DNA from: Pseudomonadota bacterium
Lineage (GTDB): Bacteria; Pseudomonadota; Alphaproteobacteria; Rhizobiales; Xanthobacteraceae
Assembly: GCA_023451825.1 (NCBI GenBank)
Contig: JAEXYA010000029.1
Location: forward strand, 1 to 64,000
Length of the DNA stretch: 64,000 nt
Reading direction: 5' to 3'
Shown: positions 34,089 through 42,578 of the stretch, in pieces
Numbering within the stretch: position 1 is the stretch's first letter
How the letters are laid out: every line of letters starts with the position of its first letter
Translations under genes and position numbers: made by a program
Notes under the pieces: generated by a model
What the model saw: the letters and a program-made list of their open reading frames with translations, nothing else
Database searches by the model: none
Told to the model about the DNA's origin: nothing

Positions 34089-34754
34089 CTAGGCTGGTTG
34101 CGCAGCAGGCACAGTGGCCGTCACGGGCGCTTCGCGCTGCGACAGCCGCGCTTCCAGCGTGCCGATATTTTCGAACAGGCGCGCACTGGCGAGGCGCAGG
34201 AAGAAGAATCCGAATTCCGGGTTCTGCACATAGAGTTCCTCGACCTGCGCATAAGTCACGCTCAGCACGAGACCGGGCTCGATACATTCCAGCGTCTGCG
34301 TGCGCTCGCCCACCGGCGACAACATGCCGAGTTCACCGACAAGGGCGCCCACCGGCAGCTCGATGCCCGACTCGACGAGACGATAGCGGCCAGACACGAT
34401 GTAGAACATCCGGTCGGCCTTCTCGTCCTTGTAGAACAGGATCTCGCCGGCCTTGCACTTCTGCTTGGTCATGAATGGCTTCAACCATTCCATCGACAGG
34501 TCCGAATTCACCGACTTCTTCACATCGCTCACCAGCTGCAACATCTGGCGCAGGCGCCAGATGTTCACCGGCAACAGCACGGCATGCAGCACCAGGGTCG
34601 GATAGTTATGCGTCGGGATCGAGATCGCGATCAGCAGGAGATTGGCGATGATGCCGAAGACCCGCAACGGGATCATCGTCCGCATGGTGGCCGTCGCCAC
34701 GACGAAGATCGTGGCGGCCGCGCTGCCGAAATGATGGAGATAGGACATGTCCAT
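34089..34754 (-). CDS. Popeye-like membrane protein with cyclic-nucleotide-binding domain
   Basis: This 221-aa protein has up to three membrane segments in residues 8-65 (ATIFVVATATMRTM, LRVFGIIANLLLIAI, LVLHAVLLPVNIW). A cNMP-binding-type beta roll follows at about 100-190, with KAGEILFYKDEKADRMFYIV and the phosphate-cassette region VGALVGELGMLSP. The cassette keeps GE but its Arg is replaced by Met/Leu at the usual place, so nucleotide binding is uncertain. The architecture equals the Popeye-domain proteins. It starts at 34754 or, two codons later, at 34748. It is cotranscribed with the DUF6537-like gene. Confidence 0.8.
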   Translation of the reverse strand: MDMSYLHHFGSAAATIFVVATATMRTMIPLRVFGIIANLLLIAISIPTHNYPTLVLHAVLLPVNIWRLRQMLQLVSDVKKSVNSDLSMEWLKPFMTKQKCKAGEILFYKDEKADRMFYIVSGRYRLVESGIELPVGALVGELGMLSPVGERTQTLECIEPGLVLSVTYAQVEELYVQNPEFGFFFLRLASARLFENIGTLEARLSQREAPVTATVPAAQPA

Positions 34755-34958
34755 GGCACGAACCGGTTTTCAAAGTAACGACCGCTATGTCACCTGCCCC
34801 CGTGAAGGGCCGATGACCGCAGGATGGCGACAGCCATATAACCTGCCGGGTTAACATAGCCGGTCCTGCAACCTGTGAAAATGCGCCGATCAGGCGTGGC
34901 AATTGACGCGCTCCCGCGGGACGGGCACCGTCATGCAGGCTTGAAGGAGAACAACAAC

Positions 34959-35750
34959 ATGTCGGAAACGACGGATACCGCTGATAATTCTGCCCCGATC
35001 CTCACCCTTGAAGGTCCCCGCGCCACCATTCGCCTGAATCGCCCGGCCAAGCTCAACCGGCTGTCACAGGCCGATCTCGATGAGTTGATGCGGCTGTTCG
35101 ACAACGTCGAGGCCGATCCCGCGATCCGGGTGCTGGTCCTGACCGGCACCGGCCGCGCCTTCAGCGCCGGTTTCGACCTGACCGCCATCGCCGCCCGGGC
35201 GGCAAGCACGCCATCGGACAGTTCAAGCGGCTCCGCTTTCGAGGCGGTCGCCAACCGGCTGGAGGATCTCGGCGTGCCGACCATCTGCCGCCTGAATGGC
35301 GGCGTCTATGGTGGCTCGACCGACCTCGCCCTAGCCTGCGATTTCCGCATCGGGCTGGACACGGCCGAGATGTTCATGCCGGCCGCGCGGCTCGGGCTGC
35401 ACTACTACAAAGGCGGCATCAAACGCTATGTGAGCCGGCTCGGCGCGGACAATGCCAAGCGGCTGTTTCTGACCGCGGAGAAGATCGACGCACAGGAGAT
35501 GTTGCGGATCGGCTATCTCACGGCGATCGCGCAGGCGGACGCGCTGGATGGCGAGGTGGATCGGCTGGCGACGATGCTCGGCGGCAACGCGCCGAAAGCG
35601 ATGCGCGGGATGAAGCAGGCGATCAACGAATTCGCGCGCGGCGAACTGGATGAGGAAGCCGCCGACCAGCGCGCTAAAAAGAGCATGCGCGGGGACGAGA
35701 TCAAGGAAGGGACGAAGGCGTTTGCGGAGAAACGGGCGCCGAGGTTTTAG
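34959..35750 (+). CDS. Crotonase-fold protein lacking both catalytic Glu residues
   Basis: This 263-aa crotonase-superfamily protein has good oxyanion segments (FSAGFDLTAI; GGVYGGSTDLALACD). The two Glu residues of enoyl-CoA hydratase are replaced: GGSTDLA has Asp, and MPAARLG has Ala. Simple hydration is therefore unlikely; isomerase, hydrolase, dehalogenase-like or non-enzymatic roles remain. The ATG at 34959 has GAAGGAGA just upstream. It is monocistronic, divergent from the cyclic-nucleotide-binding gene. Confidence 0.87.
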   Translation: MSETTDTADNSAPILTLEGPRATIRLNRPAKLNRLSQADLDELMRLFDNVEADPAIRVLVLTGTGRAFSAGFDLTAIAARAASTPSDSSSGSAFEAVANRLEDLGVPTICRLNGGVYGGSTDLALACDFRIGLDTAEMFMPAARLGLHYYKGGIKRYVSRLGADNAKRLFLTAEKIDAQEMLRIGYLTAIAQADALDGEVDRLATMLGGNAPKAMRGMKQAINEFARGELDEEAADQRAKKSMRGDEIKEGTKAFAEKRAPRF

Positions 35751-35756
35751 TTTTTT

Positions 35757-35784
35757 ACCTCTCCCCGCAAGCGGGGAGAAGGCA
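35757..35784. repeat. Short palindromic repeat, family I
   Basis: CCTCTCCCCGC and GCGGGGAGAAGG form a hairpin between the convergent crotonase and nitroreductase stops. It can act as a bidirectional transcript end. Confidence 0.65.
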
Positions 35785-36462
35785 CTACTCCACGAACGTC
35801 GCCACATCGCCGAGCTGCGCCCGGCTCGTGCGATAGCTGTTCACCTTGTGCTCGCCATCCGCATAACCGAACGAGATGCCGCACACGACGCGGCGATCCT
35901 CCGCCATGCCGAAATGCTTGCGCACGACAGCGGAATGAAAGGCCAGCGCCGCTTGCGGCACCGTGGCGACACCAAGCGCCTGTGCGGCCAGCATGAAATT
36001 ATTGACGTAACCGCCGCAATCCACCGCGCCGTAGACGCCGAGCGCTTCATCGGACGTGACAATCGCCACATGCGGGGCGCCGAAGAAATTGAAATTCTGC
36101 AGCGCCTGTTCGGCATAAGCAGCCTTGTCGCCGCGCGCGATGCCGAGCGTGTTGTAGAGCTGGAAGCCGCTCTCGCGACGACGCTCGAGATAGGCCCCGC
36201 GATATTCGCGCGGGAATTCGAAATCGCCTGAACTCGGCGTGCCGGACGCGGCGACGGGATAGAGCACGTCGCGAAACTTCTTGGTGGCTTCGCCGGAGGT
36301 GATAGTCACCTGCCAGGGCTGGCTGTTGCACCACGACGCCGTGCGCTGCGCGGCGGTGAGGATGCGATCGATGACTTCGCGCGGCACGGGATCTGTCTTG
36401 AACGCCCGGCAGGAGTAGCGATCGGCAAGGATGGTTTCGAGGGTAGAAATGGCGTCGGTCAT
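35785..36462 (-). CDS. Nitroreductase-family FMN oxidoreductase
   Basis: This 225-aa flavoprotein has the family start ILADRYSCRAFKTDPVP, with the Arg-Ser/Cys residues that contact FMN, TASWCNSQPWQV, and the C-terminal CGISFGYAD segment before the end. Members reduce nitro groups, quinones or enones using NAD(P)H. An ATG at 36462 follows GAGG; an upstream ATG adds six residues. It is last in the minus-strand acyl-CoA dehydrogenase series and could reduce a conjugated intermediate, but that is a guess. Confidence 0.9.
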   Translation of the reverse strand: MTDAISTLETILADRYSCRAFKTDPVPREVIDRILTAAQRTASWCNSQPWQVTITSGEATKKFRDVLYPVAASGTPSSGDFEFPREYRGAYLERRRESGFQLYNTLGIARGDKAAYAEQALQNFNFFGAPHVAIVTSDEALGVYGAVDCGGYVNNFMLAAQALGVATVPQAALAFHSAVVRKHFGMAEDRRVVCGISFGYADGEHKVNSYRTSRAQLGDVATFVE

Positions 36463-36486
36463 GGAAAGCCTCGTATTCACGCATTC

Positions 36487-36602
36487 CCCTCATGGTGAGG
36501 AGGCGCCACTTGGCGCCGTCTCGAACCATGAGATGGCCTGGCTCTGAGTTTGCCGGCATCCTTCGAGACGCGCGCCAAGGGGCGCGCTCCTCAGGATGAG
36601 GG
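36487..36602. repeat. Palindromic repeat, family D
   Basis: CCCTCATGGTGAGGAGGCGCC and GGCGCGCTCCTCAGGATGAGGG arms, with GCCGTCTCGAACCATGAG and CTTCGAGACGCGCG inside. It fills the nitroreductase/acyl-CoA dehydrogenase spacer. Confidence 0.9.
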
Positions 36603-36611
36603 TGGAGTTTA

Positions 36612-37838
36612 TTACCGCCCCTTGGTCGGCACCTTGTTGAACGGCACGTCCTTGTCGACGCGGATATCCCCCGGTAATCCGAGTACGCGCTCCGCGATGA
36701 TGTTGCGCAAAATCTCGTCGGTGCCGCCGGCGATGCGCATCGAGGGCGACGACAGGATCGTCGCCTGGAACTCACCATGCGCTTCCGCATCCTCGCCCAC
36801 CAGCGCGCCGGAAGCACCCTGGAGATCAGCGGCGAACATCGCGATGTCCTGCATCATCATGCCGGACACCAGCTTGCCGATCGAGTTCTCCGGACCCGGC
36901 CGCTCGCCTTTCGACAGCGCCGAGATCGAACGATAGCTCGTATAGGTCAGGCCAGAATTCTTGACGGCCCAGCCTGCGAGCTTCGAGCGCACATTGGGAT
37001 CGTTGATGGCCAGGCCATCCTCCAGCATCAGCTTCGTGCAATAATCGAACAGCTCCGGAAAGCCGGTATGGACGCGGGCGCCGATGGACATGCGCTCGTT
37101 CATCAGCGTGGTGAGCGACACGTTCCAGCCATCGCCGACGGCGCCCAGGCGCTGCGCATCGGGAATGCGCACATTGGTGAAGAACACCTCGTTGAATTCC
37201 TGCATGCCATTGGCCTGCTTGATCGGCTTCACCTCGACACCCTCGCTCTTCATGTCGAGGAAGAACATGGTGAGGCCCTTGTGCTTGGGCACATTGGGAT
37301 CGGTGCGCGTAATGAGAATGCCATAGTCGGAATAATGCGCGCCGGAGGTCCAGATCTTCTGGCCGTTGATGATCCAGTCGTCGCCGTCCTTCTCCGCGCG
37401 TGTACGCAGGCCCGCGACGTCGGAGCCGCCGGCGGGCTCGGAGAACAGCTGGCACCAGACCTTTTCGCCCGAAGCCAGCGGCGGCAGATATTCGCGCTTC
37501 TGGTCTTCGGTGGCATAGGCCATCACGGTCGGGCCGCACATGCCTTGGCCGATGGCGAAAGGACGCGAGAGCTTGTCATAGACGCCCTCTTCCTGCTGCC
37601 AGATCACGCGCTCGATGGGCGTCGAGCCGCGGCCGCCATAGTCCTTCGGCCAGTGCAGGCAGGCCCAGCCGGCATCGGCCTTCTTCTTCTGCCATGCCTT
37701 GGAGGCGGACAGCATGGAGTCGCGCTTGGCGTTGGGATCGGAGAGCGCCGCATGCAGCTCCTTCGGCGCATTGGCCTCGATCCATTTTCGCGCGACGGCA
37801 CGGAACTCTGCTTCGGCCGGGGTGTCATCGAAATTCAT
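36612..37838 (-). CDS. Acyl-CoA dehydrogenase
   Basis: This 408-aa FAD enzyme of the acyl-CoA dehydrogenase superfamily oxidises an acyl-CoA to the 2,3-enoyl-CoA. Recognisable parts are the N-terminal helical domain, CQLFSEPAGGSDVAGL and DDWIINGQKIWTSGA in the beta domain, and the C-terminal helical domain ending GLPGDIRVDKDVPFN. It is a clear paralog of the next gene upstream (37963-39210), with which it shares most of its motif blocks. Substrate unknown. It may act as a homo- or hetero-oligomer with that neighbour. Confidence 0.95.
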   Translation of the reverse strand: MNFDDTPAEAEFRAVARKWIEANAPKELHAALSDPNAKRDSMLSASKAWQKKKADAGWACLHWPKDYGGRGSTPIERVIWQQEEGVYDKLSRPFAIGQGMCGPTVMAYATEDQKREYLPPLASGEKVWCQLFSEPAGGSDVAGLRTRAEKDGDDWIINGQKIWTSGAHYSDYGILITRTDPNVPKHKGLTMFFLDMKSEGVEVKPIKQANGMQEFNEVFFTNVRIPDAQRLGAVGDGWNVSLTTLMNERMSIGARVHTGFPELFDYCTKLMLEDGLAINDPNVRSKLAGWAVKNSGLTYTSYRSISALSKGERPGPENSIGKLVSGMMMQDIAMFAADLQGASGALVGEDAEAHGEFQATILSSPSMRIAGGTDEILRNIIAERVLGLPGDIRVDKDVPFNKVPTKGR

Positions 37839-37859
37839 CGGTCTCGTCTTTCTCTCTGT

Positions 37860-37957
37860 CCCTCATGGTGAGGAGGCGCGTAGCGCCGTCTCGAACCATG
37901 AGTTGGTGGCGCTCACCCTTCGAGACGCGCGCGATGCGCGCTCCTCAGGGTGAGGGG
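37860..37957. repeat. Palindromic repeat, family D
   Basis: Arms CCCTCATGGTGAGGAGGCGC and GCGCTCCTCAGGGTGAGGGG. It is the second of four copies in consecutive spacers of this gene cluster. Confidence 0.9.
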
Positions 37958-37962
37958 CGGAG

Positions 37963-39210
37963 TTAGTTGCGTCCCCTGGTCGGGATCTGGTTGAACGGCA
38001 CGTCCTTGTCGACGCGGATGTCGCCGGGCAGGCCCAGCACACGCTCCGCGATGATGTTGCGCAGGATCTCATCGGTGCCGCCCTCGACGCGCGTCGCCGG
38101 CGAGCGCAGCAGCATCGCCTGGAATTTGCCGGCGACTTCGGCATCCTCCGGACTGTTCAGCACGCCGGCCGCGCCCTGCAGATCGAGCGCGTAGGTCGCG
38201 ACCTCCTGCGTCATGGCGCCGGCGACCAGCTTGCCGATGGAGTTTTCCGGCCCCGGCCGCTCGCCGCGCGACAGCGCCGAGATCGAACGGAAGCTCGTAT
38301 AGCGCAGCCCCGATGCACGCACGGCCCAGTTGGCGAGCTTCGAGCGCACGGCGGGATTGCCGATGGCCGCGCCATCCTCCAGCGTGAGGTTGCTGACGAA
38401 ATCGAACAGCTCCGGAAAACCGGTGGCGACGCCTGCACCGATCGCCATGCGCTCATTCATCAGCGTGGTCAGCGACACATTCCAGCCATCGCCGACCGCG
38501 CCGAGGCGCTGGTGATCGGGAATGCGGACGTCCGTAAAGTAGACTTCGTTGAACTCGGCCTGGCCATTGGCCTGCTTGATCGGCTTGATCTCGACGCCTT
38601 TGCTCTTCATGTCCAGGAAGAACATGGTGAGCCCCTTGTGCTTGGGCACGGTGGGATCGGTCCGCGTGATCAGGATGCCGTAATCGGAATGATGCGCGCC
38701 GGAGGTCCAGATCTTCTGGCCGTTGATGATCCAGTCGTCGCCATCTTTCTCCGCACGCGTGCGCAGGCCCGCGACGTCGGAGCCGCCGGCGGGCTCGGAG
38801 AACAGTTGGCACCAGACGTTTTCGCCGGAGGCCAACGGCGGCAGATAGCGCAGCTTATGCTCTTCCGACGCATAGGCCATCATGGTCGGTCCGCACATGC
38901 CCTGACCAATGATGAACAGCGCGCCGAGCTTGCCGAACACGCCCTCTTCCTGCTGCCAGATCACGCGCTCGATGGGCGATGCGCCACGGCCACCATAGTC
39001 CTTCGGCCAGTGTGGCACCGCCCAGCCGGCATCGGCCTTCTTCTTCTGCCAGGCCTTTGCGACGTCGAGGATGTTGGCATTCTTGAGCTGGATACGGCCG
39101 AGCGCGGCCTTTTTCAGCTCGTCCTCATATTCGCGCGGCGCATTGGCCGCGATCCATGCGCGCGCCTTGGCGCGGAATTCGGCTTCCTGCGGGGTGTCAT
39201 CGAAATTCAT
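37963..39210 (-). CDS. Acyl-CoA dehydrogenase (paralog of the preceding gene)
   Basis: This 415-aa acyl-CoA dehydrogenase is close to the protein at 36612-37838 and probably arose by tandem duplication. The shared blocks include CQLFSEPAGGSDVAGL, DDWIINGQKIWTSGA and RNIIAERVLGLPGDIRVDKD, while the C-terminal helical domain differs more (LVAGAMTQEVATYALDLQGAA). The pair differ also near the start, where this one is longer by a few residues (REYEDELKKAALGRI). Both are flanked by copies of the same palindromic repeat. Confidence 0.95.
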   Translation of the reverse strand: MNFDDTPQEAEFRAKARAWIAANAPREYEDELKKAALGRIQLKNANILDVAKAWQKKKADAGWAVPHWPKDYGGRGASPIERVIWQQEEGVFGKLGALFIIGQGMCGPTMMAYASEEHKLRYLPPLASGENVWCQLFSEPAGGSDVAGLRTRAEKDGDDWIINGQKIWTSGAHHSDYGILITRTDPTVPKHKGLTMFFLDMKSKGVEIKPIKQANGQAEFNEVYFTDVRIPDHQRLGAVGDGWNVSLTTLMNERMAIGAGVATGFPELFDFVSNLTLEDGAAIGNPAVRSKLANWAVRASGLRYTSFRSISALSRGERPGPENSIGKLVAGAMTQEVATYALDLQGAAGVLNSPEDAEVAGKFQAMLLRSPATRVEGGTDEILRNIIAERVLGLPGDIRVDKDVPFNQIPTRGRN

Positions 39211-39227
39211 GTCACATCATCCTCGAA

Positions 39228-39323
39228 CCCTCATGGTGAGGAGGCGCATAGCGCCGTCTCGAACCATGAGCTTGTGGCGCTCACCCTTCGAGACGCGCGC
39301 AAGAGCGCGCTCCTCAGGGTGAG
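39228..39323. repeat. Palindromic repeat, family D
   Basis: Arms CCCTCATGGTGAGGAGGCGC and GCGCTCCTCAGGGTGAGAG. It is the third copy in this cluster. Confidence 0.9.
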
Positions 39324-39331
39324 AGACGGAG

Positions 39332-40459
39332 TCAAGCCGCGTTCTTCTTCTGCATGCGTTCGATCAACTGGTCTTCCCAATAGCTCAGCGAGCCCAGACC
39401 AACCGCGAGTGCGTTGGAGCGGCGGTAATAGAGATGGCAGTCGAACTCCCAGGTAAAACCCATGCCGCCATGGACCTGGATATTGTTCTTGGCGCAGTGC
39501 TGGAACGCCTGCGTGGCGCTGATGCGCGCAGCGGCGGCGGCTTCCGGCAGTTCCGACGCGTTGGTCGACAGCGCCCAGGCGCCGTAATAGCAATTCGAAC
39601 GCGCCAGCGTGGCGGAGACGTACATGTCGGCGAGCATGTGCTTCACCGCCTGGAACGAACCGATCTGACGACCGAAGGCGATGCGATCCAGCGCGTAGTC
39701 GCGGCCCATTTCCAGCGCACGGTCGGAGCCGCCGACCTGCTCGAAGCCGATGAGCACGGCAGCGCGGTCGAGCACCTGCGAGAGGATGCTCCAGCCTTCG
39801 CTGGCAGCGCCGAGCGGCTCGGCCTTGACATTGGTGAAGGTGATCTCGGCCTGGTTGCGCGACGGATCGATGGAGGTCAGCGCCTTGGCCTCGACGCCCT
39901 CGGAGGTGAGATCGACGAGGAAAAGCGCGATGTCGCTGTCGCGGCCCGTCGATGCGGTGCGCGCGGCGACGATGGCGAAATCGGCGATGGCGCCATCGGC
40001 AACGGGCTTCTTGGTGCCGTTGAGCACGCCGTTCGATGCGGTGAGCTTGATCGCTTTCGGCGACGGATTGCCGGCACCTTCGAACAGCGCGAGCGTGCCG
40101 ACCGCATGGCCCTGCGCTATCGCCGGCAGCCACTTCTGCTTCTGCGCATCGGAGCCGGCGAGCAGCAGCGCTTCGGCGGCGAGATAGACGGTGGACGAGA
40201 ACGGCACCGGCGCCAGCGCGCGGCCCATTTCCTCCGCGATAACGCAGAGTTCGAGATGGCCGGCGCCCGAACCGCCATAGGTTTCGGGGATGGCGACGCC
40301 GAGGAAGCCCATATCGGCAAGGCCTTTCCAGAGCTCGCGGTCATACGGCTCCTTGCCATCGATCACCGCGCGCACGGCTTTTGGCGGGCTCTTTTCGGTG
40401 AGGAAGCGGCGGGCTTCATCGCGGAGCTGCTTCTGGTCGTCGGAGAAATCGAAGTTCAT
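39332..40459 (-). CDS. Acyl-CoA dehydrogenase, small divergent type
   Basis: This 375-aa acyl-CoA dehydrogenase has a recognisable fold (MNFDFSDDQKQLRDEARRFL; YGGSGAGHLELCVIAEEMGRAL; IQVHGGMGFTWEFDCHLYYRR). It is not a close paralog of the two downstream enzymes. Small divergent members often pair with a larger partner to form heterotetramers acting on bulky CoA esters such as steroid or alicyclic side chains. Its adjacency to two larger members makes a heteromeric complex worth testing. Confidence 0.93.
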   Translation of the reverse strand: MNFDFSDDQKQLRDEARRFLTEKSPPKAVRAVIDGKEPYDRELWKGLADMGFLGVAIPETYGGSGAGHLELCVIAEEMGRALAPVPFSSTVYLAAEALLLAGSDAQKQKWLPAIAQGHAVGTLALFEGAGNPSPKAIKLTASNGVLNGTKKPVADGAIADFAIVAARTASTGRDSDIALFLVDLTSEGVEAKALTSIDPSRNQAEITFTNVKAEPLGAASEGWSILSQVLDRAAVLIGFEQVGGSDRALEMGRDYALDRIAFGRQIGSFQAVKHMLADMYVSATLARSNCYYGAWALSTNASELPEAAAAARISATQAFQHCAKNNIQVHGGMGFTWEFDCHLYYRRSNALAVGLGSLSYWEDQLIERMQKKNAA

Positions 40460-40501
40460 GGCGATCTGCCTCTCTTGCGGAGTGTTTCGTTTGATCTCAG
40501 T

Positions 40502-40608
40502 CCCTCATGGTGAGGAGGCGCGAAGCGCCGTCTCGAACCATGAGTTGGTGGGTGTGGAGCATGTAGCCATCCTTCGAGACGCCGCTGCGCGGCTCCTCAG
40601 GATGAGGG
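40502..40608. repeat. Palindromic repeat, family D
   Basis: Arms CCCTCATGGTGAGGAGGCGC and GCGCGGCTCCTCAGGATGAGGG. It is the fourth copy in this cluster, before the CoA ligase gene. Confidence 0.9.
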
Positions 40609-40633
40609 ATGGAGTTGGTGGCGCGATGACCTC

Positions 40634-42505
40634 TCATTTCAAAACAATCACATCATCCCCTGGATGCTGCGCATAGAGCCCCGCCACATCAGCGGCACGG
40701 CGTTCCAGGCCAGCGCGCTGGTTGATGTAGCCCTTGTCGGTGAGCTCGTTGCCATCGATGGACGGCGGCTCCACGAGGAACATCGCGCGCGCGATGCGGC
40801 GGCTGCTCGCGCCAACACTCGCCGCGTTGTGCGCGCGAAGACCGTCCTTGAAACAGGCCAGCACCTTCGGGTGCTTCACGACATCGGCAAAGGACGCATC
40901 GGGCTGATCGATCAGCAGCCTGCACGCCGGCAGATTCGGCCAGGCCAGCACGCCGATATATTCGCGGTCCTGACCGGTGATCAGCGCATCCTGCACCACC
41001 GGGGTGCAGGCTGCGATGACATCGGTGCGCAGCGAGCCGACATGGACGAAGGTCCCGGTGGTGAGCTTGAAATCCTCCACCACGCGGCCGGAGAAGATCA
41101 GGCCCTTCACCGGATCATTGTCATCGACGAACACGCCGGCATCGCCGATCTTGTAAAAACCTTCCTCGTCGAAGGCGGCCTTGGTGAGGTCGGGCTGATT
41201 GTAATAACCGGGCATCACATTGATGCCGCGCAGGCGCAGTTCGTATTTGGCGTCCACCGGCACCATCTTCAACTCGACGCCGGGAAACGGCAGCCCGATC
41301 AGGCCGACGCGCTCGGTGTCCCAATATGTGCCGGTCGATGTGGGCGACGTCTCGGTGCAGCCCCAGCCGGTATAAAACACGATGCGCTCGCCGCAGGCCC
41401 GCACCGCAAGCGCCTGCATGCGATCGAACAGGTCGTCCGGCAGCCGCGCGCCGCCATAGCCCATGATGCCGAGATTCTTGAAGAAGCAGCGCGCGAGATC
41501 GTCGTCCTTCTCCATGGCGCCGGCGATGGCCGCATAACCTGCGGGGACATTCGCATAATAAGTCGGCGAGATTTCGCGCAGGTTTCGCAGCGTCTCGTCG
41601 ATCATGCCGGGCATCGGGCGGCCGTCGTCGATATAGAGCGTGCCGCCATCGACCAGCAGCGGATTGAACAGCGCATTGCCGCCCATGGTATGATTCCAGG
41701 GCATCCAGTCGAGATAGACCGGCGGCTGTGCGTTGCGATCGCGCGGGCGCGTCTGCATCATCTGCGCGGCATTGGCGCACATCATGCGCTGGGTGTTGAT
41801 GACCGCCTTCGGCATCCCAGTGGAGCCAGAGGTGAACAGCAATTTGCCGACCGTGTCCGGCGTGATGGCGGCAATCGAATTGGCGACGTCGTCGGTCACC
41901 TTGGTCGCCACCATGTCGGCGAAGGATGTGCTCGCGATGCCTTCCGGCGGACGCGAGACATGGATCACTTTGATGCCGGTGAGATCCACCGCATCGAGCG
42001 CCTTATGGAAGGTCGGGCCGTCCTGCACCATGATGGCGACGGGCTTCACGAGGTCGAACAGATATTTGAGCTTGAGATGATCCTGGCTCATCAGCGAATA
42101 GGCTGGCGACACCGGCGCCGCCGGAAGCCGGGCTTGCATCGCAGCCATCGTCATCAGCGCATGCTCGATGGAATTGCCCGACAGGATCGCCACCGGACCT
42201 TCCGCCGGCAGTTTCATGTCGAGCAGTGCCTGCGTGAGGCCATCGACGGTGCGCTTGGCCTCCGCATAGGACACGCGGCGCCACTGCCGGTCATCGCCGG
42301 CGCGCTGCGCCAGCCAGGTGAGATCAGGACGCTCCTTTGCCCACTTCGCCAGCGGGGCGGCCAGATGCGGCTGATAGTCCATCAGCGGCACGCGCGACTT
42401 CATGACGATCACGCCATCGGGACGGCGCTCGACATCGATGTCGCGTTCCATCCAGTGGACCTTGCGGAAGGCGGGTTTTGTCTGTGCCGCTGCCTGCACG
42501 TTCAT
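40634..42505 (-). CDS. Feruloyl-CoA synthase-like acyl-CoA ligase
   Basis: This 623-aa ANL-superfamily ligase is homologous over its length to the one at 18252-20132 (shared LSGNSI, PVSPAYSLMSQDH, VINTQRMMCAN, LREISPTYYANVP). The nucleotide loop is LFTSGSTGMPKAV, the adenine motif region GWGCTETSPTS, and the C-terminal Lys lies in ELTDKGYINQR. Feruloyl-CoA synthases of Pseudomonas type share these motifs. In contrast to the first ligase it sits with acyl-CoA dehydrogenases, a crotonase and an SDR, pointing to a beta-oxidative fate of the CoA thioester. Confidence 0.88.
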   Translation of the reverse strand: MNVQAAAQTKPAFRKVHWMERDIDVERRPDGVIVMKSRVPLMDYQPHLAAPLAKWAKERPDLTWLAQRAGDDRQWRRVSYAEAKRTVDGLTQALLDMKLPAEGPVAILSGNSIEHALMTMAAMQARLPAAPVSPAYSLMSQDHLKLKYLFDLVKPVAIMVQDGPTFHKALDAVDLTGIKVIHVSRPPEGIASTSFADMVATKVTDDVANSIAAITPDTVGKLLFTSGSTGMPKAVINTQRMMCANAAQMMQTRPRDRNAQPPVYLDWMPWNHTMGGNALFNPLLVDGGTLYIDDGRPMPGMIDETLRNLREISPTYYANVPAGYAAIAGAMEKDDDLARCFFKNLGIMGYGGARLPDDLFDRMQALAVRACGERIVFYTGWGCTETSPTSTGTYWDTERVGLIGLPFPGVELKMVPVDAKYELRLRGINVMPGYYNQPDLTKAAFDEEGFYKIGDAGVFVDDNDPVKGLIFSGRVVEDFKLTTGTFVHVGSLRTDVIAACTPVVQDALITGQDREYIGVLAWPNLPACRLLIDQPDASFADVVKHPKVLACFKDGLRAHNAASVGASSRRIARAMFLVEPPSIDGNELTDKGYINQRAGLERRAADVAGLYAQHPGDDVIVLK

Positions 42506-42578
42506 TGCGTTCCTCCCAGAACGGCTTTGCCGATCACAGCCTCTTCGTGCGGACCTCGTATCGGCGACATTCTCTGCC

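Noticed and set aside
34089..34754. Crp/Fnr transcription factor
   Set aside because: A cyclic-nucleotide-type domain is present but no C-terminal helix-turn-helix; membrane helices at the N-terminus indicate another role.
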